A stretch of DNA of 64,000 nucleotides. Source: JAVVHH01 sp965199665. GTDB lineage: Bacteria; Pseudomonadota; Alphaproteobacteria; Acetobacterales; Acetobacteraceae. The notes beneath the pieces were generated by a model. The model was not told where the DNA came from and searched no databases. It saw only the letters and a program-made list of their open reading frames with translations. The DNA lies in assembly GCA_965199665.1 (NCBI GenBank), contig OZ241208.1:1302001-1366000 (forward strand), read 5' to 3'. Every line of letters starts with the position of its first letter. The first letter of the stretch is position 1. The position numbers and the translations under genes are program-made. Positions 52,821 to 61,341 of the stretch are shown here, one piece after another.

Positions 52821-54449
52821 CTAGAAGGCGGCTTGCGCGCGGAGGGCGAGGGACTGGTATCGCCGACCGATCTGCGTGGTCCCGGCGGTGCTGAGCCGGT
52901 CCACGTTGACGATGTCGTAGTCGAGCATGAACCGCAGGAAGTTGTTGGGATACCAGTTCAGGCCCACCGCGTAGATGTTCTGCTCGCCGCCGAACACGCC
53001 GCCGGTGACCGACTGCGCGATGCCGCGCGTCACCTTGTCGTTCAGGTTGAGGTGGCTGAAGCGGCCGACCAGCTCGAACGCGCCGTAGCCGCCATCCTTG
53101 AGCGAGAACTCGCGCGCCACCTTGGGACTGCCGAACGCGCCCTCGCTGGTCTCGTAGAGCCGGGGTTCGCCCGTCATGACCCAGCTCGCTTCCACGTAGC
53201 CGCCATCGAACTCCAGCGCGGGCTGTACGCCGGAAGTCGGGTTCGGGCTGTTGGCCCGGTTGACCCCGATGCGGCCGTATTCGCCCTGCACCAGCAGGTT
53301 GCGCCAGCGGAAGCCGACCTCCGGCCCGTAGGTGTAGGCGCTGCTGGCGTTGAGCGCGCCCGTGCTGACGAGGCGGTTCTCGTCGATGCGCAGTTCCGGC
53401 CGGTCCTGCACGGTCAGCGTCTGCCCGGTGGCGGTGCGCTGGATGCGGAACGCCGACGAGGCGGAGAAGCCCAGGTGCAGGTCGGTATCCTCGTCCGCGA
53501 TCGGGCGCCCAGCGACGCGGATCGTGCCGCCGGTTTGCTGCGGCTGCGCCAGCGTCGCGTTCTGGCTCGCATAGGGGGCACCGGTCAGGTAGCCGGCCAC
53601 GAAGTAGCGCTTCTCCGCCCAGCGCACGCCCGCCGACGCCCGTGCGTCGCCGCCCGCGATGTTACGGGAGGCTTCCACGATGGAAGGCCGCTCGAGGAAG
53701 AAGAAGTCGTTGGAGCTCATGCTGTCGCCCAGCGTGATCCACGGCTTGAAGTAGCCCAGCGTGGCCGTCAGCGGCAGACCCTTGGGGACGTAGTTGATGT
53801 TGGCCTCGTACAGCGTCGGCGAGCCGTCGGGCGAGTTGCCGAAATCGGGCGTGATGTTGACCTGGAAGTCGTCGTATTTGAACACGAACGGCAGGCGGCC
53901 GCGGCGCAGGTTCTGGCCGAACGAGTCGAGCCGCTGCGGCTGTGCGTTCCGGCTGGGCCCGGTGAACTCGCCGCCCAGGTCGTAATGCAGCTGCAGACCC
54001 ACCGCGGCGGAGAAGCGCCCGTCATTGCTGGTGAAGGTCGGCCGGCCCTTGGGGAAGCTGACGCCGCCCGGATCGAGCGGCTTGTCGACCGCCGACGTGG
54101 AGGGCGGTGCGACGCTGCTGACCACCACCGGGCCGCCGCCGCCGACAGCTTGCCTGCCCTGAGCCTGCCCCTGAGCCTGCGATTGAGCTTGCCCCGGCCG
54201 CTGCGCCGAGGCCGTCGCCGTGGGCGGGGCGCCGTTGCGGTCGGGCGCGGCTGGCCGGGCCTGCCGGCTCGCGACGCGGTTCTCGGCCCGGCTCGCCGCG
54301 AGGTCGCGGCGGACATGGGAGAGCTCGGCCTGCAGCGCGCGGATCTGCGCCTCGATCGCCTTGAGCCGCGGATCGTCCTAGGCGTGGGCCCGGGGTGCGA
54401 GCGTGCAGGCGGCCACGCCGGTCAGAAGCAGGATACGAAACGGAGACAT
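52821..54449 (-). pseudogene. OprP/OprO-type porin interrupted by an in-frame TAG
   Basis: From the ATG at 54449 (GAGG 6 bases upstream) the frame encodes a signal peptide, MSPFRILLLTGVAA to RAHA, then TAG at 54380-54378. After the stop the same frame continues without interruption: DDPRLKAIEAQIRALQAELSH (the family's N-terminal coiled coil), a Gln/Ala/Gly linker, and a beta-barrel ending in the outer-membrane type C-terminal Phe (LALRAQAAF). One codon therefore separates it from a full 542-residue porin. Reinitiation at GTG 54128 would give a barrel without export signal. Confidence 0.85.
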
Positions 54450-54569
54450 CGTCGCCCTCGAAAAATTCATGCCCCGTTCCAATCACGGCAGAGCTGAATT
54501 GAGGATGACAGTTCGATGGTCGAGCTAAACGATCCGTGCGCTGTTGCGCGGTGACAACGCAGGCCCGGG

Positions 54570-55355
54570 CTAGACGAGGCTCTCCATGCCGCCATCCACG
54601 CTGATCGCCTGGCCGCTGATCGTCGCGCCGAACGGGCTGCACAGGTAGAGCGCCATGTTGGCGATGTCCTGCTGGCTGACGAAGCATCGCAGGCTCACGG
54701 CCTGCAGCGCGCGCTCGGTCTGCTCGTTGTCGCTGACCCCCGCGGCAGCCGCCTTGTTGCGCAGCACGCTGCGGATGCGTGGCCCTTCCACCAACCCGGG
54801 CAACAACGCGTTCACCCGGATACCGTCCGGCCCCAGCTCGATCGCCAGGGTGCGGGTGAAGCCCACCACGCCCCATTTGGCGGCGGAATAAGGACTGCGC
54901 AGCGGAAAGCCGAACTTTCCGGCCGCCGAGCTGAGGTTGATGATGCTGCCGCCCCCGGCTCGACGAAGCTCCGGCACCGCCAGCCGCGCGCAGTGGAACA
55001 TGGAGGCCACGTTGATGCGCAGCGTCGCGTCGAGCGCCTCGGGCGTCACGTCCTCGACGCGTGCCGTCGGCCCCGCGATGCCGGCATTGTTGACCATCAC
55101 GTCCAACCCACCCAGCTCGCGCAGCGTGCCGGCCATGAACGCCTCCAGATCCGTGCGCACCCCGGCATCCGCGCGCATCCCGGGATGCCCGCATTCCGCG
55201 AGCCCGGCCTCGTCCACGTCCGACACGAACACCCGGGCGCCGCAGGCCACGTAGCTATCCGCCATCACGCGGCCGATCCCGCCGGCACCGCCGGTGATCG
55301 CGACCCGCAGGCCGGACAGGTCGAGGGGAACCGGAGTGTTCGCGCCTTGGATCAT
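54570..55355 (-). CDS. Short-chain dehydrogenase/reductase
   Basis: A 261-residue classical SDR. It has the nucleotide motif TGGAGGIGRVMAD, NNAG, the catalytic Ser in INLSSAAG and the Tyr-x3-Lys in SPYSAAKWGVVGF. IRVNALLPGLVEGPR and the C-terminal GQAISVDGGMESLV also match. The substrate is unknown. AAGGA lies 6 bases before the ATG. It starts 8 bases after the MotB-like gene, so it is probably the last gene of that operon. The 120 bases upstream of the porin (54450-54569) hold no feature I can identify. Confidence 0.92.
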   Translation of the reverse strand: MIQGANTPVPLDLSGLRVAITGGAGGIGRVMADSYVACGARVFVSDVDEAGLAECGHPGMRADAGVRTDLEAFMAGTLRELGGLDVMVNNAGIAGPTARVEDVTPEALDATLRINVASMFHCARLAVPELRRAGGGSIINLSSAAGKFGFPLRSPYSAAKWGVVGFTRTLAIELGPDGIRVNALLPGLVEGPRIRSVLRNKAAAAGVSDNEQTERALQAVSLRCFVSQQDIANMALYLCSPFGATISGQAISVDGGMESLV

Positions 55356-55363
55356 GGAGGTCC

Positions 55364-56737
55364 TTATCGGTCGGTGAGCCGCAGCTCGATGCGGCGGTTG
55401 CGGGCATAGGCGGCCGGCGTGTCGGCCGTGTCGAGCGGCTGGAATTCGCCGAATCCGGTCGCCGCCAGCCGGTTCGCGGGGATGCCCTCCTCGGCCAGCA
55501 GCTTGACGACGTTGATCGCCCGCTGCGCCGACAGCTCCCAGTTGCCGGCATCGCCGCTGCGGCGCGGCTGCCGGTCGGCATGGCCGTCCACCCGCAGCAG
55601 CCAATTCACGTCCGGCGGGATCTCGGCCGCGATCCCCTTCAGCGTCGCGGCCAGCTTGCGGATCTGCTCCTGACCGGAAGCGGACATCTCGGCCGAGCCG
55701 GCGGGGAACAACACCTCGCTCTGGAACACGAAGCGGTCGCCGACGACCTGGACGTCCTGCCGGTTCTGCAGCACGTCGCGCAAGCGTCCGAAGAAGTCGC
55801 TCCGATACCGCTGCAGTTCCTCCACCTTGGAGGCCAGGGCGGTGTTGAGCCGGGTGGACAGGTTGGCGATCTGGGCGTTCTTGTCGCGTCCCTGCGCGTC
55901 GGCCAGATCGAGCGCGGCCGAGACGCGCCCGACCTGATCGCGCAGCGCGGCCATCTGCTGCGTGAGTAACGCGATCTGCGCGCGGGCGGATTGCCCGAGC
56001 TTCTCCGAGTCCGCCAGCTGCGCGGCCACGGCCTGCCGACGCTGTTCCGCCGTGGTCGCGCGCGCCGCCGCGTCCGTCACCTGTTGCTGCAGCTCGTCGC
56101 GCAGGGCGGCGAGCCGGGTGAGATCGCCGAGCCGGGCCTCGAGGGTGGCGCGGTCCGCTTTCACGGTGGCGTCCAGCTCCGCGCGGGCCTGGGCGAGCTG
56201 ACGTCGGGCGTCGGCGAGCTGGGTGGCCACCGCGGCGGTTTCCTGCCCCGCCGCATCCGTCCGCCCGGCCGTTTCGGCGACGCGGGCCTGCAGCTGCGCG
56301 TTGCGCGCGGTGGCCGACTGCGCCTGCAATTCCGCATCCGCCAGCCGGGCCGACAGCCGGTCCCGCTCGGTCCGTAGCGCGTCGCGCTCGCTGCCCAACC
56401 GCGCGGCATCGCTCCGCAGCCCGGCCAGCTCCCGCTGCGACTGGTCGCGCGCCCCGTTCGCCGCCTGCAACTCGCGCCCGATGGCCGCCCCCGACAGCTG
56501 CAGCTCGCCCGTCCGGCTCCGCTCGAGCGACAGCATGTCCGTCAGCTCCGCCACCTGCCGGTTCAACCGGTCCAGCGCCCGATCCCGCCCCGACAGCGCG
56601 ACGGACAGGAAGGCCTGGGCCAGCACGAACACGAGCAGCACGAAGATGATGACCATCAGCAAGGTGGACAGCGCATCCACGTAGCCCGGCCACGGGTTCA
56701 GCTCCTCCGACGCGCCCCGCCGTCGCGACCGCGGCAT
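55364..56737 (-). CDS. MotB-like OmpA-family protein with long coiled coil
   Basis: A 457-residue inner-membrane protein. A short basic N-terminus precedes a MotB/TolR-like span, PGYVDALSTLLMVIIFVLLVFV, whose Asp21 sits where MotB carries its ion-binding Asp. About 270 residues of continuous coiled coil follow (rich in A, R, Q, L, E, D). An OmpA-like peptidoglycan-binding domain ends the protein (VDGHADRQPRR, WELSAQRAINVVKLL, FGEFQP, RNRRIELRL). It should be the stator partner of the MotA/TolQ-like protein encoded just upstream (14-base gap). Confidence 0.86.
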   Translation of the reverse strand: MPRSRRRGASEELNPWPGYVDALSTLLMVIIFVLLVFVLAQAFLSVALSGRDRALDRLNRQVAELTDMLSLERSRTGELQLSGAAIGRELQAANGARDQSQRELAGLRSDAARLGSERDALRTERDRLSARLADAELQAQSATARNAQLQARVAETAGRTDAAGQETAAVATQLADARRQLAQARAELDATVKADRATLEARLGDLTRLAALRDELQQQVTDAAARATTAEQRRQAVAAQLADSEKLGQSARAQIALLTQQMAALRDQVGRVSAALDLADAQGRDKNAQIANLSTRLNTALASKVEELQRYRSDFFGRLRDVLQNRQDVQVVGDRFVFQSEVLFPAGSAEMSASGQEQIRKLAATLKGIAAEIPPDVNWLLRVDGHADRQPRRSGDAGNWELSAQRAINVVKLLAEEGIPANRLAATGFGEFQPLDTADTPAAYARNRRIELRLTDR

Positions 56738-56751
56738 GGGCTAGGTCACGC

Positions 56752-57906
56752 TCACTGCGGCTGGCCTTCCGCGATGGCGGCGATGGTGCGGGTGAGGACG
56801 CGCAGGTCGTTGCGCAGTTCGGCGGTGGATTGCTGGCGGCCCTGCTCGGTCTCGCTGAGCAGGCGCTGCAGCCCGGCCTCGATGTTGCGCAGGTGCAGGC
56901 GGGCGGCCTCGGCCGTGTCGTCGCGCCGGGTCTCGCTCAGGCGCTGCAGCACGGGGACGAGCTGGACCTGCGTCTCGGCCAGGCGGAGCATGAGCTGCTG
57001 GTTGGCCCGCAGCGTGTCCGATAGCGCGGCGATCTTGTCGGCCAGGCCGATCACCGCGTTGTTGGCCTGCACCCGGCTATCCTCGCCACGGCTGAGCACG
57101 CCGTGCAGGTTCTCCATGTTCTCGGCCGTGGTCTCCAGCAGCGCCTGCACGTAGACGGGCACGGAGCCCTCGCCCTCGCCGCCGATCGCGCCGGAGGAGA
57201 GCCGGGTCAGCCCGGCGAGCCATTCCTCCAGCTCGTTGAAGAACCGGTTCTGCGCCTGCCCCGCCGTGAGGTCGAGGAAGCCGAGCACAAGCGCGCCCGA
57301 CAGGCCGAACATGCTGGCCGAGAAGGCCGTGCTCATGCCCTTCAGCGGCTGGCCCAATCCGGTCTTGAGCTGGTCGAACAACGCGTTGAGGTCGCCGGAG
57401 CCGACCGACATGCCGCCGATCACGTCGCTGACCGACGCCACCGTCAGCAGCAGGCCCCAAAACGTGCCGAGCAGGCCCAGGAAGATCAGCAAGCCGGTGA
57501 GATAGCGCGAGATCTCCCGCCCTTCGTCGAGCCGGCTCGCCAGGCCGTCGAGCAGGCTGCGCATGGCGGGGGCGGACAGGGTGAACCGGTCCATTCCGTC
57601 TTTGCCGCGGCCTTGCCGGGCTGCCATCATGCTCGCCATCGGCGCCAGCAGGCGGGGCGGCGGCAGGCCGGCCAGGCGCGACCGGGCGGTCTGGAACGTC
57701 TCGACCCACAGCACTTCCGGCGATAGCCGCAGTACTTGCAGGAACGTCCAGCCGATGCCGGCGAGCAGGACCAGCAGGATCACCGTGTTGAGCAGCGGGT
57801 TGCTGGCGAACGCCGTCACCAGCGCCGGTGCCAGCAACCCGGCGATCGCCAGCACGATCAGCAGGAAGCCCACCATCCGGAACAGGTAGCTGGTGGGCTT
57901 GGTCAT
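56752..57906 (-). CDS. MotA/TolQ/ExbB-like channel protein
   Basis: A 384-residue membrane protein with four spans: two near the N-terminus (residues about 10-60) and two flanking a loop (about 135-160 and 200-222). The proton-channel signature GLLIFLGLLGTFWGLLLTVASV and LKGMSTAFSASMFGLSGALVLGFLDL are typical of the MotA/TolQ/ExbB family. The C-terminal 100 residues are a coiled-coil extension (ENLHGVLSRGEDSRVQANNAV). The ATG overlaps the upstream gene's stop as ATGA. No flagellar genes lie near, so I do not call it a flagellar stator. Confidence 0.88.
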   Translation of the reverse strand: MTKPTSYLFRMVGFLLIVLAIAGLLAPALVTAFASNPLLNTVILLVLLAGIGWTFLQVLRLSPEVLWVETFQTARSRLAGLPPPRLLAPMASMMAARQGRGKDGMDRFTLSAPAMRSLLDGLASRLDEGREISRYLTGLLIFLGLLGTFWGLLLTVASVSDVIGGMSVGSGDLNALFDQLKTGLGQPLKGMSTAFSASMFGLSGALVLGFLDLTAGQAQNRFFNELEEWLAGLTRLSSGAIGGEGEGSVPVYVQALLETTAENMENLHGVLSRGEDSRVQANNAVIGLADKIAALSDTLRANQQLMLRLAETQVQLVPVLQRLSETRRDDTAEAARLHLRNIEAGLQRLLSETEQGRQQSTAELRNDLRVLTRTIAAIAEGQPQ

Positions 57907-58601
57907 CCAGCGTGACCGGCCGGCGGCGGCGTCGACGTGCCGATCACGACGTCCGCCCGGTCCGGCTGGTCGCCCCCGGCCGGGCCGAGCGCGCGCGGGT
58001 AGATGCGGGCGCTGGGAATACCGGCCTGCATCAGCGCGGCCCGCGCGGCCAGCGCGCGCTGCAGGGACAGGCGCCGCGGCGTGGACGGGTCGTCCGGGCT
58101 GCCGGCGGCATAGGCGAAGACGTTGACCGCGGCAGCGTTCGGCCCGGTGAGCGCTTCGGCGAATTTGGCGAGAGCGGCGGCGGTGGCCGGGCTGAAATCG
58201 GCGCGGTCGGGCCCGAAGGTGATGCGCAGCCCGTTGCTGATCGGGGTCGCCGCGCCCGGCGCATCGTCAGCCAGCGGCACGGTCGGCGCCGGCGGCGGGT
58301 GGGCGAGCGGCACGGCCACGGCCGGCGGCAACGCCAGGATCGCGGGCGGCGTGGCGGGAATGGCCGGCTTGACCGTCGGCGCGGGGCGAGACGAGGTCGG
58401 CGCCGGGCTGGCCGGGCTCGACGTATGCGGGCGGGCGGGGGCAGGGCGCGGTGCGCGGGTGGGCGCAGGCCGGGAGGCCGGAGGGCGGGTCGGGGCCAGT
58501 TGGTCGAGCGCGCTGTCGTTGGTCGTCACCTGCGCCCCGGCCGGCGCCGACGCCAGCAGCAGCCCGGCCCCGATCACCGAAGTGATGAGGCCCCGCCGCA
58601 T
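57903..58601 (-). CDS. OmpA-like periplasmic protein with Pro-rich linker
   Basis: A 232-residue exported protein. The signal peptide GLITSVIGAGLLLASAPAGAQ is followed by about 80 residues of Pro/Ala/Thr/Arg-rich linker and a C-terminal OmpA-like domain of about 100 residues (LRITFGPDRADFSPATAAALAKFAEAL, then LSLQRALAARAALMQAGIPSARI). The peptidoglycan-binding Asp and Arg are roughly in place, but the domain is divergent. It is coupled to both neighbours by 1-4 base overlaps, so it is probably a third component of the MotA/MotB-like complex. Confidence 0.82.
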   Translation of the reverse strand: MRRGLITSVIGAGLLLASAPAGAQVTTNDSALDQLAPTRPPASRPAPTRAPRPAPARPHTSSPASPAPTSSRPAPTVKPAIPATPPAILALPPAVAVPLAHPPPAPTVPLADDAPGAATPISNGLRITFGPDRADFSPATAAALAKFAEALTGPNAAAVNVFAYAAGSPDDPSTPRRLSLQRALAARAALMQAGIPSARIYPRALGPAGGDQPDRADVVIGTSTPPPAGHAG

Positions 58602-59452
58602 CAGGCTGCGCGACCCTCGGCCGCCGCTACGCCGTCCGACACCACCTCGAGCAGGCGGGCATGAAGATGGGGATTGGCCGCTACGATGTCGTTGCCGGCG
58701 CTTTCCCGCATGATGGCTTCTGCGCCCGTCGCATCGGTCACGAAACCCCCGGCCTCCCGCACGATCAGCATCCCGGCCGCCATGTCCCACGGTTTCAGCC
58801 CCAGCTCCCAGTAGCCATCGTAGCGGCCGGCGGCGACCCAAGCCAGGTCCAGTGCCGCGGCGCCGAAGCGGCGGATGCCGGCGACTTGCGGCATCAGCGT
58901 GCCCAGCGTGCGGGCGAAGGCGAGACGGCGCGGCGCGGTCACGGCAGCGAACGGGATGCCGGTGGCGAACAGCGCGTCCTTGATCTCGCGCCGGGCTGCC
59001 ACGCGGAGGCGGCGCTCGTTCAGGAACGCTCCGCCGCCGCGCTCGGCCCAGAACATCTCGTCGTTCACCGGATTGTAGACCAGCCCGGCGGTGATCTCGC
59101 TGCCGCCATCCGGCTTGCGCTGCTCCAGCGCGATGGAGATGCACCATTGCGGCACGCCGTGGAGGAAATTGGTGGTGCCATCGAGCGGGTCGACGACCCA
59201 GCGGTGCGTCCAGTCGGCGGCGCCGCTCATGCCGCTTTCTTCCATCAGGAACGCGTAGCCCGGCCGCGCCTTGGCCAGTTCCTCGCGCACGGTCTGTTCG
59301 GCCCGGATGTCAGCCTGGCTGACGAAGTCCGACGGTCCCTTGACGCTGACCTGCAGCTGCTCGACCTCGGAGAAGTCGCGCAGCAGCCGCCGCGCGGCCT
59401 TTTGTGCCGCGTTCTGCATCACGGTCATCTGCGGCGAAAGGCGGAGGGCCAT
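58601..59452 (-). CDS. Inositol monophosphatase-family protein (SuhB type)
   Basis: A 283-residue Mg2+/Li+-sensitive phosphatase. It has EESG (metal Glu), WVVDPLDGTTNFLHGVPQW (metal Asp cluster) and KPWDMAAGMLIVREAGG (the C-terminal metal Asp). Family members hydrolyse inositol phosphates; SuhB also binds RNA polymerase and NusA in rRNA antitermination. The start is ATG 59452 or the GTG just before it at 59455; AAGGA lies 6-9 bases upstream. It leads the MotA/MotB-like operon. Confidence 0.93.
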   Translation of the reverse strand: MALRLSPQMTVMQNAAQKAARRLLRDFSEVEQLQVSVKGPSDFVSQADIRAEQTVREELAKARPGYAFLMEESGMSGAADWTHRWVVDPLDGTTNFLHGVPQWCISIALEQRKPDGGSEITAGLVYNPVNDEMFWAERGGGAFLNERRLRVAARREIKDALFATGIPFAAVTAPRRLAFARTLGTLMPQVAGIRRFGAAALDLAWVAAGRYDGYWELGLKPWDMAAGMLIVREAGGFVTDATGAEAIMRESAGNDIVAANPHLHARLLEVVSDGVAAAEGRAA

Positions 59453-59470
59453 CACGAATAATCCTTTGAA

Positions 59471-59550
59471 GCCCTCTCGCTCCGGGAGAGGGTTGGGTGA
59501 GGCGGTCCAGCGTGGCCCTCACCCCGGCCCTCTCCCGAAAGGAGAGGGAG
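59471..59550. repeat. REPIN-like nested palindrome
   Basis: Two outer hairpins, CCCTCTC/GAGAGGG (59472-59492) and CCCTCTCC/GGAGAGGG (59528-59548), flank an inner pair GGGTGAGG/CCTCACCC (59495-59502 and 59517-59524). The whole region can fold as one long branched stem between efp and suhB. The stem core recurs in the terminator-like hairpin at 38193. Confidence 0.75.
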
Positions 59551-59556
59551 AAGAGG

Positions 59557-60123
59557 TCAGCCCTTGGCGCGTTCGACGTAGCTGGCGTCTTCGGTACGGA
59601 CCACGATGCGCTCGCCCGCCTCGACGAAGGGCGGCACCTGGGTCTTGACGCCGTTGGAGAGCTTGGCCGGCTTGTAGGAACTGGTCGCCGTCTGGCCCTT
59701 GACCACCGGGTCGGCCTCGACGACCTCGAGCACCACCGTGGAGGGCAGGCGGATGCCGACCGGATCGGCTTCGACCAGGTCGACCGTGACCTGCATGTTG
59801 TCCTGCAGGAAGGGCGCGAGATCGCCCAGCAGGTCGAGCGGGATGTGGGTCTGCTCGAAGCTCTCGGGATCCATCAGCACGATGTTGTCGCCCTCGGTGT
59901 AGGAGTAGGTGTACTCCTTCTCCGAGGTCTGTAGCCGCTCCACGGTGTCGGCGGTGCGCCAGCGTTCGTTGGTCTTGTTGCCGGTCTTGAGGTCGCGCAT
60001 CTCGACCTGGATGAAGGCGCCGCCCTTGCCGGGCGTGATGATCTGCTGCTTCAGCACGGTCCAGCGGCGACCGCCGTGATCGAGCACCTGGCCGGCGCGG
60101 ATGAGGTTCGCCTGCTGCTTCAT
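59557..60123 (-). CDS. efp: Elongation factor P
   Basis: A 188-residue factor that relieves ribosome stalling at proline runs. It has three beta-barrel domains. The modification loop reads TPGKGGAF, with Lys33 at the position that receives beta-lysine in E. coli. An EpmB-like gene lies 42 bases upstream. The C-terminal ITVRTEDASYVERA type end is normal. Confidence 0.96.
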   Translation of the reverse strand: MKQQANLIRAGQVLDHGGRRWTVLKQQIITPGKGGAFIQVEMRDLKTGNKTNERWRTADTVERLQTSEKEYTYSYTEGDNIVLMDPESFEQTHIPLDLLGDLAPFLQDNMQVTVDLVEADPVGIRLPSTVVLEVVEADPVVKGQTATSSYKPAKLSNGVKTQVPPFVEAGERIVVRTEDASYVERAKG

Positions 60124-60165
60124 GAAAAGAGCCTAACGCTTATGCTGCACGGGAAAGCGCGGCTT

Positions 60166-61185
60166 TTAGACCGCCGGGTCGGGGCGGGCAAGCGCGTGCG
60201 CGCCGCCCCACGGGTCGCGCACGGCGGCGCTGTCGAGATAATCCGGCCCGATCGGGACCTTGCCGTGCCCGCCCTCGATGTCGAGCACGTAGGTCGGCCA
60301 GGCCAGCCCGGTGACCCGGCCGCGCAAACCTTCCAGCAACCGGCGCCCGTCCGCGATCGGGACGTGGAAGCGGGATGTGCCGGGGGCCGGGTCGAGCTGG
60401 TGCAGGTAGTAGGGTTTGACGCGGCAGCGCAGCATGGCGCGGAACAGGTCTTCAAGCGCCGCCACGCTGTCGTTGACGCCTCGGAGCAGCACGCTCTGGC
60501 CGACCAGCGAAACCCCGGCGGCGTGCAGCGCGCGCAGGGAAGCGGCAGCGGCGGGGCCGAACTCGCGCGCGTGGTTGGCGTGGACCGCGAGCCAGACCGG
60601 TGTGTCGCGCTCGAGCGCGGCGAGCAACGCCGGGGTGACGCGCGCCGGGTCGGTGACGGGGACGCGGGAATGGAGGCGGAGCAGCTCGACGTGCGGAATG
60701 GCCTGCAATCGGTCGAGCAGCTCGCCGAGCCGGCGGGGCGCGACCATCAGCGGGTCGCCGCCGGTGAGGATCACCTCGCGGATGGCGGGGCGGGCGGCGA
60801 TATAGGCGATGGCGGCGTCGAGATCGGCCGGCGACATCGCGCCATTGCCGGGGCCGACATGCTCGCGCCGGAAGCAGAAGCGGCAATAGACCGGGCACAC
60901 CAGGACGGGCTTGAGGAGCACGCGATCGGGGTATCGGTGGACCAGGCCGGCCACCGGGCTGTGCGCTTCGTCGCCGATGGGATCGGCGAGTTCGTGCGGC
61001 AGGTGGTCGAGTTCGGCGGTGTCGGGCACGAATTGCAGGCCGATCGGATCGTCGGCGGATTCAATTAGTGCCTGTATCGTTGGGGTGATCGCGATCGCGT
61101 AGCGGGAGGCGACACGCTCGATCGAACTTTCCGCATCGCCCCCGATCAGGCCGCAGTCTTTCAACTCGGCGGTGGACCGGATCAT
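60166..61185 (-). CDS. epmB: EpmB-like lysine 2,3-aminomutase-family radical SAM protein
   Basis: A 339-residue radical SAM enzyme with the CxxxCxxC cluster motif VCPVYCRFCFRR and LTGGDPLMVAPRRLGELL. It has the KamA-family PLP-lysine region (KPYYLHQLDPAPGTSRFHVPI) but lacks the long extra tail of true lysine aminomutases. EpmB makes R-beta-lysine for attachment to EF-P by EpmA. Adjacency to efp with the matching Lys supports that role. No epmA lies in the window. Confidence 0.9.
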   Translation of the reverse strand: MIRSTAELKDCGLIGGDAESSIERVASRYAIAITPTIQALIESADDPIGLQFVPDTAELDHLPHELADPIGDEAHSPVAGLVHRYPDRVLLKPVLVCPVYCRFCFRREHVGPGNGAMSPADLDAAIAYIAARPAIREVILTGGDPLMVAPRRLGELLDRLQAIPHVELLRLHSRVPVTDPARVTPALLAALERDTPVWLAVHANHAREFGPAAAASLRALHAAGVSLVGQSVLLRGVNDSVAALEDLFRAMLRCRVKPYYLHQLDPAPGTSRFHVPIADGRRLLEGLRGRVTGLAWPTYVLDIEGGHGKVPIGPDYLDSAAVRDPWGGAHALARPDPAV

Positions 61186-61236
61186 GACGAAGCGAAGTGG
61201 TCGGCCCTGGATAAGGACGTGTTGCGCTGAAGCGGT

Positions 61237-61341
61237 CTAACGATGGTTGTAATGGCGTCTGGACCAGAAGGTGACGACGGCGCCGCCGACGAGAAGCACG
61301 GCCGGGGGGATCAGGAAGAGCAGGAATTCGTTGACGCTCAT
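61237..61341 (-). CDS. 34-residue single-span membrane protein
   Basis: The frame reads MSVNEFLLFLIPPAVLLVGG, then VVTFWSRRHYNHR. This is one hydrophobic span with a positively charged, probably cytosolic, tail. Its ATG overlaps the stop of the 76-residue gene (ATGA). The coupling and the clean membrane topology make it a likely real gene. Function unknown. Confidence 0.7.
   Translation of the reverse strand: MSVNEFLLFLIPPAVLLVGGAVVTFWSRRHYNHR

Noticed and set aside
52092..54497. 801-codon open frame on the plus strand
   Set aside because: Only the first 210 codons look like a protein. The rest is antisense to the porin gene and has the Arg/Gly/Ala composition of a GC-rich shadow.
55364..57906. 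MotA/MotB-like pair as a Zorya defence system
   Set aside because: No ZorC, ZorD or ZorE gene is adjacent. The long coiled coil is in the MotB-like rather than only the MotA-like partner, and the neighbours are housekeeping genes.
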